Shown: one piece after another, positions 34,416-42,262 of the stretch
Layout: every line of letters begins with the position of its first letter
Numbering within the stretch: position 1 is the stretch's first letter
NCBI GenBank assembly: GCA_046759305.1
Contig: JBHIBY010000005.1
Coordinates: 1 to 57,991, forward strand
Reading direction: 5' to 3'
Length of the DNA: 57,991 nt
DNA from: JADFRG01 sp046759305
Lineage (GTDB): Bacteria > Chloroflexota > Anaerolineae > Anaerolineales > E44-bin32
Program-made: the position numbers and the translations under genes
The notes under the pieces: model-generated
Databases searched by the model: none
Seen by the model: only the letters and a program-made list of their open reading frames with translations
Told to the model about the DNA's origin: nothing

Positions 34416-34689
34416 GGTAGGAGTTGCCTGGCAATGATTCCGGCCTTATGACCTCCGGCTCACATCCAGACATGCAATGTGACGCAGACTCGCTCAAGGG
34501 GCGAGATTCTTGTCCCTCAGACCGCAGCGCTTGGATGATCCACGATCCCTTACTTCAGCGCACTTATGTTAAGAATACTCTTACCTAGGGCTTTCCTTCG
34601 AGGACACGTGTATAATGTCGGCCCCGTCATGCAGACTGCTAGCGGGTGTAAAGATAGGAAGGTGCAAGGGAGCCGCGAACACAACTTAG
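34416..34689 (+). promoter_or_regulatory. Intergenic region with glmS promoter
   Basis: TATAAT at 34611-34616 is a perfect -10 box; the -35 is weak (TTTCCT or GGGCTT). A short hairpin CTCGC/GCGAG sits around 34489-34506 and may end the plsC transcript, though no T-run follows. The rest shows no ORF. Transcription from here would include the glmS ribozyme. Confidence 0.5.
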
Positions 34690-34925
34690 AAAGGTAAGCG
34701 CAAGGCCCTGGCGATTAGCCAGGGTGACGAGGGAGAGGGTTCCCCGCCGCGCGGCGGGGCTAACCGGAACAAGCCGGCGGCTCTCCACCGCCGGGCCGGA
34801 AAAATCGAATGATCAGCGGATGCCCTCCGGGCGTGCCACCGCCCGCAGCCTTTCTTCATACGGTACCTGAGAACAATGCCGTGGCGGTAACGCCGCGGAC
34901 AAACCTCAGATTGTGGCCTCAGCCT
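34690..34925 (+). ncRNA. glmS ribozyme: glmS ribozyme (glucosamine-6-phosphate-activated)
   Basis: Directly upstream of glmS. The cleavage element GGTAAGCGC places the scissile bond between A34697 and G34698. The conserved core TGACGAGGGAGAGGGTT follows a CCCTGGC/GCCAGGG stem. A hairpin CCCCGCC/GGCGGGG stands where P2a is expected, and AGCGGATGCCCTCCGG matches the second conserved core that makes the P2.1/P3.1 pseudoknots. Sequence to about 34925 (CCGTGGCGGTAACGCCGCGG, CTGAG/CTCAG) forms the P3-P4 elements. Binding of glucosamine-6-phosphate triggers self-cleavage of the mRNA, so product represses glmS. Confidence 0.9.
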
Positions 34926-34950
34926 TGTAACTCAATTCAGGAGAGGATCG

Positions 34951-36792
34951 ATGTGCGGAATCGTCGGCTACGTCGGCTCGCGCAATGCGACTCCCATAAT
35001 CTATGACGGCCTAAAACGCCTTGAATACCGTGGCTACGACTCGGCCGGGTTGGCCGCGGTTCATGATGGTCGGCTGGAGATTCGCAGAGAGGCGGGCAAG
35101 ATTGAACGGCTCGGAGAGCTTCTGGCCATTTCGCCGGTTGAGGGAAGCATCGGAATCGGGCACACGCGCTGGGCCACGCACGGAGAGCCCTCCGCGCGTA
35201 ATGCCCATCCCCACACCAGCCAGGGTGGTGAGGTTGTCCTGGTCCACAACGGGATCGTTGAGAATTTTCTTCCACTACGGGAGGAGCTTTCGGCGGAGGG
35301 GGTCGAATTCAGCTCCGACACCGATACCGAAGTCATCGCGCAGTTGGTCGAGCGATACCTGTCAGTAAACGGTGGGATCGCAGAAGCTTCGCGAAAAGCG
35401 TTGGGACACTTGCGCGGTGCCCATGGAATTGTGCTGCTTTCCACGCGAGAGCCAGACAAGATTGTGGCGGCTCGTCTTGGGAACGCAGGAGGAGTGGTGA
35501 TTGGAGTTGGTGAGGGGGAAATGTATGTAGCTTCCGACATCCCCGCTATCCTCGAACACACTCGCACCATGGCGTTTCTGGAATCGGGTCAGATGGCGGT
35601 TATCTCCGATGATGGCTTTGAGGCCTACACGTTGGATGGCGATCCGGTCGAGTTGGAGCTCCATAGCGTTCCCTGGGATCCGGTTTCGGCCGCAAAAGGT
35701 GAGTACAAGCACTTCATGCTCAAGGAGATCTATGAGCAGGTGCGATCTCTTACCGACACCATCGGTGGGAGGGCGGATTTCGAGGCAGGGCATATCCGGT
35801 TTGGGCATCTGGAGCTCACCGAAGAATCGGCGCGTGACATCTCCAAGATCATCATCACTGCCTGTGGGACCGCTGCTCATGCAGGTATGGTGGGCAAGAT
35901 CTTGATCGAAAGGCTTGCCAGGTTGCCGGTGGAGGTCGACATTGCCTCCGAATTTCGATATCGGGAACCACTCGTGGATGAGAACACAGTCGTGCTGGCT
36001 ATCAGCCAATCGGGCGAGACGGCAGACACCCTGGCCGCTATTGAGGAAGCTCGCAATCGCGGTGCTCAAATTTGGAGCATCGTCAACGTGATTGGTTCGC
36101 AAGCGATGCGCGCCGCTGATGGCTACATCGGCATGCATGCCGGCCCGGAAATCGGAGTGGCTTCCACCAAGGCCTATACCGCTCCGTTGGTCGACCTATA
36201 TCTGTTGGCCGTTCACCTGGCGGAACTTCGCGGAAGCGTCGATGAAAGTGAGCGAAGAAGACTGGTTTCGGATCTGCGGCGGATCCCGGACCTGGTCGGG
36301 CAGTGCCTCGATCGAGCCGCTCAGGCAGAGGTTATCGCACGCCGCCTAAAGGATATGGAGCACTGCCTGTATCTAGGGCGCGGCATCAACATGCCGACCG
36401 CATACGAGGGCGCGCTCAAGCTCAAGGAGATCTCCTATATTCATGCGGAAGGCTACCCTGCCGGGGAGATGAAACATGGCCCGATCGCGCTGATCGATGA
36501 AGAGATGCCTGTGGTCGCCATCTGCCCGCAAGATCCCTGGTATGAGAAGACCGTCAGCCAGGTGGAGCAGACCAAAGCACGCGGCGGGGTGGTGATTGCG
36601 GTGGCAACTGACGGGGATGAGCTGATGCCCGAGATTGCCGATCACATCCTTTGGGTACCGGAGACTCCTTGGCTGCTCAATCCGGTGACCACCATGGTGC
36701 CGCTGCAGCTGCTGGCGTATCACATCGCGGTGCTGCGGGGGGCGGACGTGGATCAACCGCGTAATCTAGCGAAGAGCGTTACCGTGGAGTAG
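34951..36792 (+). CDS. glmS: Glutamine-fructose-6-phosphate aminotransferase (isomerizing)
   Basis: 613-aa GlmS making glucosamine-6-phosphate from fructose-6-phosphate and glutamine, the first step toward UDP-GlcNAc. Starts MCGIVGYVG with the nucleophile Cys2. The glutaminase domain has HTRWATHGEPSARNAHPH. The two SIS domains include AISQSGETADTLAAIEEA, GVASTKAYTAPLVDLYLL and EGYPAGEMKHGPIALID. Ends with the canonical LAKSVTVE. Full length. Preceded by AGGAGAGG and by the glmS ribozyme, so its mRNA is autoregulated. Confidence 0.98.
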   Translation: MCGIVGYVGSRNATPIIYDGLKRLEYRGYDSAGLAAVHDGRLEIRREAGKIERLGELLAISPVEGSIGIGHTRWATHGEPSARNAHPHTSQGGEVVLVHNGIVENFLPLREELSAEGVEFSSDTDTEVIAQLVERYLSVNGGIAEASRKALGHLRGAHGIVLLSTREPDKIVAARLGNAGGVVIGVGEGEMYVASDIPAILEHTRTMAFLESGQMAVISDDGFEAYTLDGDPVELELHSVPWDPVSAAKGEYKHFMLKEIYEQVRSLTDTIGGRADFEAGHIRFGHLELTEESARDISKIIITACGTAAHAGMVGKILIERLARLPVEVDIASEFRYREPLVDENTVVLAISQSGETADTLAAIEEARNRGAQIWSIVNVIGSQAMRAADGYIGMHAGPEIGVASTKAYTAPLVDLYLLAVHLAELRGSVDESERRRLVSDLRRIPDLVGQCLDRAAQAEVIARRLKDMEHCLYLGRGINMPTAYEGALKLKEISYIHAEGYPAGEMKHGPIALIDEEMPVVAICPQDPWYEKTVSQVEQTKARGGVVIAVATDGDELMPEIADHILWVPETPWLLNPVTTMVPLQLLAYHIAVLRGADVDQPRNLAKSVTVE

Positions 36793-37305
36793 TTTGGTTC
36801 AGCACTTGATTTGGACCGTCAAGGGTCTGAAGAAAGGGATCGGCATTCTACGGTAAGCGACTCAGCCCGATGAGTGAATCCGAGTGCTAACATGTCGGCG
36901 CCGCGATTTATCTTCGCGGGGCTGATTCATTTCGACTTGAATTGGATAGCTCAAATGGATAATGGGCTAAAAATCGCATGAACCTAGAGTGAATTTGCAG
37001 CACAGTCGGAGGCCCTATTGAATCCGGACTAGCTGCAAGATACGCTAGCCCCCGCAAAGATTAAGGCGCACTTACACTCATCAAGTAGAATTCGCCATCT
37101 TGCCGCGGTCAGGTGTGATGACTTCCTGCCCGCGACGATTCTTGGTCGGATAACGTATATAGGACTGATCAAGTATCTTGGACAAATATACAATCACAAG
37201 ATCATCCGATCGCCAGGTGGATTCAAGGAGATTTCGTCGCATAGTATCTCCAGACGCTGCACGCATGAGTGCGTGCTCCGATTTTTCTTGCAATAAAGGT
37301 AATGT
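36793..37305. other. 513-base intergenic region, AT-richer
   Basis: Contains a 6-bp hairpin CCGCGA/TCGCGG (36901-36919). Around it CAGCCC (36863-36868) can pair with GGGCTG (36918-36923), and GTGAATC (36874-36880) can pair with GATTCAT (36924-36930). These two pairings cross each other, a pseudoknot-like arrangement. A minus-strand open frame at 37081-37293 has no recognisable protein features and I do not call it. The rest likely holds the promoter of the ABC operon. The glmS terminator is not obvious. Confidence 0.4.
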
Positions 37306-38046
37306 ATGGGCAGCCAGACCCAGCCAAAGGTGGATATGGCCATGACAGAAAACCGCACACTAGTCAATCTCCTCGATGTAGTAAAGGACTATGAAGGCCC
37401 TCAAGGACCGATCCATGCGCTTAAGAGCGTTAACCTGAGAGTTCGCACCGGAGAGTTTATCGGCATCCGTGGGCCATCTGGCAGCGGAAAGTCAACGCTG
37501 CTCAACATGATCACTGGCGTCGACCATCCGACGGACGGGCATGTCTACGTAAACGGGCAGGATCTCACCGAGCTCAACGAGGATCGCCTTGCCCGTTGGC
37601 GTGGGGACAATGTTGGTGTCGTATTTCAATTTTTCCAACTTCTCCCGACCCTCACCGTGCAAGAGAACGTGATCCTTCCCATGGACTTCGCCCGGAAATG
37701 GAAGCCAAAGGAGCGAAGGGAACGGGCTGAGATGCTCCTGGAGCAGGTTGGGCTAACAGACCAAGCGTACAAGCTTCCCAATGCCTTGTCAGGCGGACAG
37801 CAACAGCGGGCGGCCATTGCACGTGCGCTGGCTAATGATCCTCCGTTGCTTGTTGGGGATGAGCCCACCGGAAATCTCGACAGCAAGACGGCCCATAGCG
37901 TCTTCGACGCATTCGAAGACCTTGTGGCTCAGGGAAAGACCTTCGTGATGGTCACGCATTCAAACTCTCTCGCCGATCGAATTCCGCGCGTTCTTGAAGT
38001 GTTGGACGGCGAGCTATTCGAAAACGGAGCCGGTCGCGGAAAATGA
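37306..38046 (+). CDS. ABC transporter ATPase, MacB/LolD type
   Basis: 246-aa ATPase. Walker A is GPSGSGKSTLLNMITG, the signature is ALSGGQQQRAAIARAL and Walker B is LLVGDEPTGNLDSKTAH. The Q-loop sits in VVFQFFQLLPTLTVQENV. This belongs to the lipoprotein-release/macrolide-efflux subfamily that pairs with FtsX-like permeases. ATG at 37306 follows AAAGGT. It overlaps the permease gene by 4 bases (ATGA). Confidence 0.95.
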   Translation: MGSQTQPKVDMAMTENRTLVNLLDVVKDYEGPQGPIHALKSVNLRVRTGEFIGIRGPSGSGKSTLLNMITGVDHPTDGHVYVNGQDLTELNEDRLARWRGDNVGVVFQFFQLLPTLTVQENVILPMDFARKWKPKERRERAEMLLEQVGLTDQAYKLPNALSGGQQQRAAIARALANDPPLLVGDEPTGNLDSKTAHSVFDAFEDLVAQGKTFVMVTHSNSLADRIPRVLEVLDGELFENGAGRGK

Positions 38047-40430
38047 GAACCGCCTACCGCAAGGTCATACGAGATCTGTGGAGCAACAAAGCACGAACGG
38101 TGCTGGTTGTATTGAGCATTGCGGTGGGCGTGATGGCCGTTGGCATGATCTTCTCCAGCAACTCGCTCATGGAGCAGCGAATGACACAGGCTCAGATCGC
38201 GAGCATGCCGAGCAACGTCTGGCTGTTTCTGCGCGGGCTCCTGGATGACGACGGGATCGCAAGGATCGAGCGCCTGCCTGAGATTCAGGCGGCCCAGGGC
38301 AGAGCGGATCGGGGCGTAAATTGGAAGGGTTCTCCCTCAGGCGAATGGGAGGATGCTTCGGTTGTAGCGATTGACGACTTTCAGAATCAGGTATTTGACC
38401 TTTTAGAGTTGCGGGAGGGAAGCTGGCCGGGCACCAATTCAGTGCTCGTCGAGTGGAACCACGTAGAGCCTTACGCCATTCCTGAAATCGGGGCACCGAT
38501 ATATTTCGAGATCAACGGCCATGCCAGGCCGTTCACCATCGCCGGCTTCCTGCGGGACCCCAGCGTTGCTGCTCCCCCGTTCACCGACCGGCCTTCATTC
38601 TATGTCACGCGTGACCTCATGTCTCGGCTGGCTGGAACGAGAGATTTCGACCAATTGCGCTTCTCGATTCCGAATTACACAGAAGAGGAAGCTGAGCGCG
38701 TGTCTGAAATAGTCCAGGATAAGCTGGAGCTCCAGGGTATTGGCGTGGGCTTTAGCATGGTCCAGGACCCGACGCGTCATTGGGCACAGGACATCCTGGA
38801 CGGGATCGGACTGATCCTAACAGTAATGGCGATAGCTGCGCTTTTCTTAAGCGCCATGCTCGTGATCAATACCATCAATGCGGTGATAGCCCAGCAAATC
38901 CCGCAGATTGGGATCATGAAAACCATTGGTGGCGTCCGGCGTCAAATCTCCCAGCTGTACCTTGCCGGAGTAGCGATTTACGGCATCCTTGCGCTCGCGC
39001 TGGCCGTACCGCTCGGAGCATTCGCTGGATACGCCCTCACCCGTTACATATTGAGCATTATCAACGTTCCAGTTTCGGATTTCAAACTTGCCGCGAATTC
39101 GATCTGGATCCAATTGGCGGCGGGCTTTTTAGTTCCGGTGCTTGCAGCTCTCTGGCCAATTTTGCGCGGGGTCGCGATATCGGTGAGCGACGCGATCCGC
39201 CGATATGGGGTTGGATCAGGGCGCTACGGCACGGGTCGAGTGGATCAAGCCTTGGCGAGTGTGCGGGGTCTGCCGAGCATGGTCACTCTATCCTTACGAA
39301 ACACTTTTCGCCGGATGGGCCGGGTAACTCTGACGCTTGCGGTGCTGATCATGGCCGGTGCGGTCTTCATGATGGTAATCACGACCCACTACTCATTTAC
39401 GCAGGCCATCGCCGAGATCTGGGGCGGCCTCGGCTTTGATACGTTCGTCGTCTTCGAAGGATTGCAGCGAATAGACGAGGTTGAACCCATTATCGAGGGT
39501 CATCCCAATGTCGCCCGGATTGAGATGTGGGCGTGGCAAGGCGCAGGTGCACGCGTGCCTGGTGATGTGGAGCCCGGATCAGATCATCAAGTCACGCTCC
39601 AAGGGGTACCGCGTGATACGGAGATGTACACGCCCAAGCTGACTGCCGGACGCAATCTCAGAAAAGAGGACGGCCATGCGCTCTTGCTCAATCAAAAGCT
39701 GGCACGAGATATGGGGCTGACGCTGGGCGACGAAATCGAAATTGACCTCGGAGATGCCGGGACCTCGAATTGGACCATCGTCGGCCTTATCTTCGATCTC
39801 ATCAATGATCAATCCACGGCCTACATGCATGTCGACACCCTCAATGAGGAGCTGCACCGGGTGGGGCGTGCCTCGATTGCGCGCATCGCTTCGAAAGACA
39901 GCACTCGTTCGGCACAGGACGCGCTGAAGAGTGACTTGGAGCGGATGTTTGAGGAGCACGGGATCGGCCTCGCCTTCGTGCGTGCCTCCGTTGAGGATCA
40001 GGAACAAGCCGAAGCTCAATTCAGCATTCTCACGACCATTTTAATGACTATGACGATCGTTATGGCGGTGGTGGGCAGCATCGGGCTCTCGGGGACTCTG
40101 TCGATCAATGTGATTGAGCGCAGGCGCGAGATCGGCGTGATGCGTGCGGTGGGCGGTTCTTCTCGCGATGTCGCACTAATCATGATCATGGAGGGCCTGC
40201 TGCTGGGTTTTACCAGTTGGTTGATCGCGGTGCCTATCAGCATTCTGGCCGGGAGGCCGTTTGTAGACAGCGTCGGAGACATCATCCAATTCCCTGGGCC
40301 CTATCAACTCTCGGTGGGTGGCCTATGGATCTGGCTGTTGATCGTGGTGGTGCTTTCGCTTGTAGCAAGCTGGCTGCCGGCGAGGCGCGCCTCACAGATT
40401 AGCGTGAACGAAAGCCTGGCATATGAATAG
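38043..40430 (+). CDS. ABC transporter permease, FtsX/MacB family (two FtsX modules)
   Basis: 795-aa permease with an N-terminal helix (ARTVLVVLSIAVGVMAVGMI), an extracytoplasmic domain, and two FtsX modules. The first is around residues 245-400 (AMLVINTINAVIAQQIPQI) and the second in the C-terminal part (GLSGTLSINVIERRREIGVM and PARRASQISVNESLAYE). Each ends in the typical R-R-E-I-G motif or equivalent. Mechanotransmission-type export is likely; substrate unknown. Together with the ATPase and the downstream adaptor it forms an efflux set. Confidence 0.92.
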   Translation: MRTAYRKVIRDLWSNKARTVLVVLSIAVGVMAVGMIFSSNSLMEQRMTQAQIASMPSNVWLFLRGLLDDDGIARIERLPEIQAAQGRADRGVNWKGSPSGEWEDASVVAIDDFQNQVFDLLELREGSWPGTNSVLVEWNHVEPYAIPEIGAPIYFEINGHARPFTIAGFLRDPSVAAPPFTDRPSFYVTRDLMSRLAGTRDFDQLRFSIPNYTEEEAERVSEIVQDKLELQGIGVGFSMVQDPTRHWAQDILDGIGLILTVMAIAALFLSAMLVINTINAVIAQQIPQIGIMKTIGGVRRQISQLYLAGVAIYGILALALAVPLGAFAGYALTRYILSIINVPVSDFKLAANSIWIQLAAGFLVPVLAALWPILRGVAISVSDAIRRYGVGSGRYGTGRVDQALASVRGLPSMVTLSLRNTFRRMGRVTLTLAVLIMAGAVFMMVITTHYSFTQAIAEIWGGLGFDTFVVFEGLQRIDEVEPIIEGHPNVARIEMWAWQGAGARVPGDVEPGSDHQVTLQGVPRDTEMYTPKLTAGRNLRKEDGHALLLNQKLARDMGLTLGDEIEIDLGDAGTSNWTIVGLIFDLINDQSTAYMHVDTLNEELHRVGRASIARIASKDSTRSAQDALKSDLERMFEEHGIGLAFVRASVEDQEQAEAQFSILTTILMTMTIVMAVVGSIGLSGTLSINVIERRREIGVMRAVGGSSRDVALIMIMEGLLLGFTSWLIAVPISILAGRPFVDSVGDIIQFPGPYQLSVGGLWIWLLIVVVLSLVASWLPARRASQISVNESLAYE

Positions 40431-40477
40431 GAGACACAAGCGGGTTCAGTCCGACCCGAGGTAGAGGAGATTGAGAT

Positions 40478-41692
40478 ATGAAGCGAAATAAGCAACCGGG
40501 ATTGATGGTGCTCGCAGTGTTTGGATTCGGTTTGATGCTTGCGGCATGCAGCTCAAACGGCGCCTCAACGGAGGAGAGCGAGATCCCCATCGTGATTGAT
40601 GATTTTTCTGTGATTGCGGACGGTCGGTTGAACCCGATCGAGTCAGCGCAGCTCAGCTTCAACACCGGAGGCGAAATCATCGCGGTGCTGGTCAAGGAAG
40701 GCGACTCGGTATCCGCCGGTCAACCTCTAGTGCGCCTGGCAAATGGCGAGCAGTTCGAAGCTGCGGTAGCTGGAGCGCGCTTGGAGTTGATCAGCGCCCA
40801 ACAAGCTCTGGATGCGCTTTACGAGAATTCCGACACGATGGCCGCACAGGCGCAACAGGACGTCGCTATCGCGCGTGAGGCTCTGAGGCAGGCGGAATAC
40901 ACCTGGTCAGTACAGCAAGAAGGAAATCGCGCTAGCCAATCCAGCATCAACGGCGCGGAAGCAAATTTGACCCTGGCCCGTAAGAAGCTCGAGGACGCAA
41001 AGGAGGATTTCGGTTCAGCTCCTGGCAGCAACGACGCCGCAAAGGCCCTGGCACAGAAAAACCTGTCAAACGCGCAGCGCGACTACGATTCCGCTCTACG
41101 CAACCTGAATTGGCTCACCGGCAAACCGACCGACATCCAGCAAGCGATGCTGGACGCCGATGTCGCGATCGCTCAGGTCCAACTAGAAGCAGCGGAGCGT
41201 GAATGGGAACAGCGTAAGGATGGGCCGGATCCAGACGCTACCGCCCTGGCTGAAGCTCGCCTTACCAATGCTGAGGCGCAGTTGACGGCCGCAGAGGCAG
41301 CGCTCACAAATGTCGAACTGACAGCTCCATTTGCTGGAACGGTAGCGGGTGTGATGACCAAAGTGGGTGAGATGGCGGGTCCCGGACAACCGGCGGTGGT
41401 ACTGGCGGATTTCTCGAGCTGGATCGTCGAGACCGATAACCTTACGGAGATCGAGCTTCCGAAAATTGAGATCGGCCAGCGGGTTGGCGTGGCATTTGAC
41501 GCGCTTTCGGACATCGAACTGGCCGGAACGGTGACAGCAATTCGACCGTTGTTTGAGATCAGACAGGGGGATGTGACTTATGCAGTGAAGATCGCGCTCG
41601 ACGAAGACGACCCTCGCTTACAGTGGGGTATGACCGCGATTGTGACTTTTGGAGAGCCGCTAAGAGCTGCAGATCCTACTGAGTCGGGCTAA
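40478..41692 (+). CDS. HlyD-type adaptor lipoprotein (membrane fusion protein)
   Basis: 404-aa lipoprotein with signal peptide and lipobox MLAACSS (Cys24). A biotinyl-lipoyl-like half motif is near FNTGGEIIAVLVKEGDSVSAGQPLVRL. A long Ala/Glu/Gln-rich coiled-coil hairpin spans about residues 85-275, then FAGTVAGVMTKVGEMAGPGQ and beta-barrel segments. It is the partner of the upstream ABC pair, like MacA. Chloroflexota lack a classical outer membrane, so the adaptor may act at the cell wall. ATG at 40478 follows AGAGGAGATTG. Confidence 0.92.
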   Translation: MKRNKQPGLMVLAVFGFGLMLAACSSNGASTEESEIPIVIDDFSVIADGRLNPIESAQLSFNTGGEIIAVLVKEGDSVSAGQPLVRLANGEQFEAAVAGARLELISAQQALDALYENSDTMAAQAQQDVAIAREALRQAEYTWSVQQEGNRASQSSINGAEANLTLARKKLEDAKEDFGSAPGSNDAAKALAQKNLSNAQRDYDSALRNLNWLTGKPTDIQQAMLDADVAIAQVQLEAAEREWEQRKDGPDPDATALAEARLTNAEAQLTAAEAALTNVELTAPFAGTVAGVMTKVGEMAGPGQPAVVLADFSSWIVETDNLTEIELPKIEIGQRVGVAFDALSDIELAGTVTAIRPLFEIRQGDVTYAVKIALDEDDPRLQWGMTAIVTFGEPLRAADPTESG

Positions 41693-41716
41693 TCCATAGA
41701 AATTCACGCGCATCCA

Positions 41717-41761
41717 CTCGCCAATCTCGGGTTCAGCGACTTAGCACTGTTCTTTGGAGCT
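41717..41761. repeat. Decayed 45-bp tandem copy of the cyclase gene 3' end
   Basis: CTCGCCAATC (41717-41726) matches CTAGCCAATC (41762-41771), and both are followed within about 6-8 bases by a CAGCG and further on by GTTCT/GTTCC. The offset is 45. The stop codon (CTA on the plus strand at 41762-41764) aligns with CTC in the copy. Confidence 0.55.
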
Positions 41762-42262
41762 CTAGCCAATCGACTCCAGCGCGGAACGGGCGCGTTCCTC
41801 ATATGGCACTGCGCCAAGTCCTACGAACGCTTCAATCGCTTCAGAAAGGTATTCCTTCGCTCGATCCGTATGACCTCGGTCACGCTCGACCTCGCCGAGC
41901 TCCAATAGTGTGCGTCCGATTTGCCACGGAGTATCAAGCGCCCTGAACTCATCCGCCGCGCCGGAAAGTTGATCTGCGGCTTGATCTATTTCTCCATCTA
42001 TTCGATGCTTGATCCCGCGGGCGCGGCGGGCGACGGCAATATAAAGCTCATGATTCGCACGCTTGGCCGCCTCTTCAGAGATAGGTACGAGCTCGTTCAG
42101 GTGTTCCCGATCTCGGGCGCGAGCTGCCGCGTCGACCGCCATGACATGCAAATCGAGGTCAGCAGCCATCGAGCCGCGTTCGGTAGCCATTTTCTCGAGC
42201 CCGGCATCGACGTGGTACTGTACCTGGGCGAACTCGCCCTCCGCCAGGAGCGGCTGGGCAAT
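41762..42262 (-). pseudogene. C-terminal TPR region separated by an in-frame TGA
   Basis: This stretch continues in exactly the same frame as the upstream 969-codon ORF. After the TGA at 42265-42263 comes IAQPLLAEGEFAQVQYHVDA, then 142 residues starting MATERGSMAADLDL. It consists of TPR-type helical hairpins (ELGEVERDRGHTDRAKEYLSEAI) and a natural C-terminus. It could be restarted from the ATG at 42190, but no Shine-Dalgarno is evident. Best read as the end of a single 1136-codon gene whose original Trp codon (TGG) became TGA, or as a sequencing error. Confidence that it was one gene is high. Confidence 0.75.

Noticed and set aside
37081..37293. Minus-strand 70-codon frame upstream of the ABC operon
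   Set aside because: Lies in AT-richer intergenic sequence, without clear ribosome site or family resemblance.
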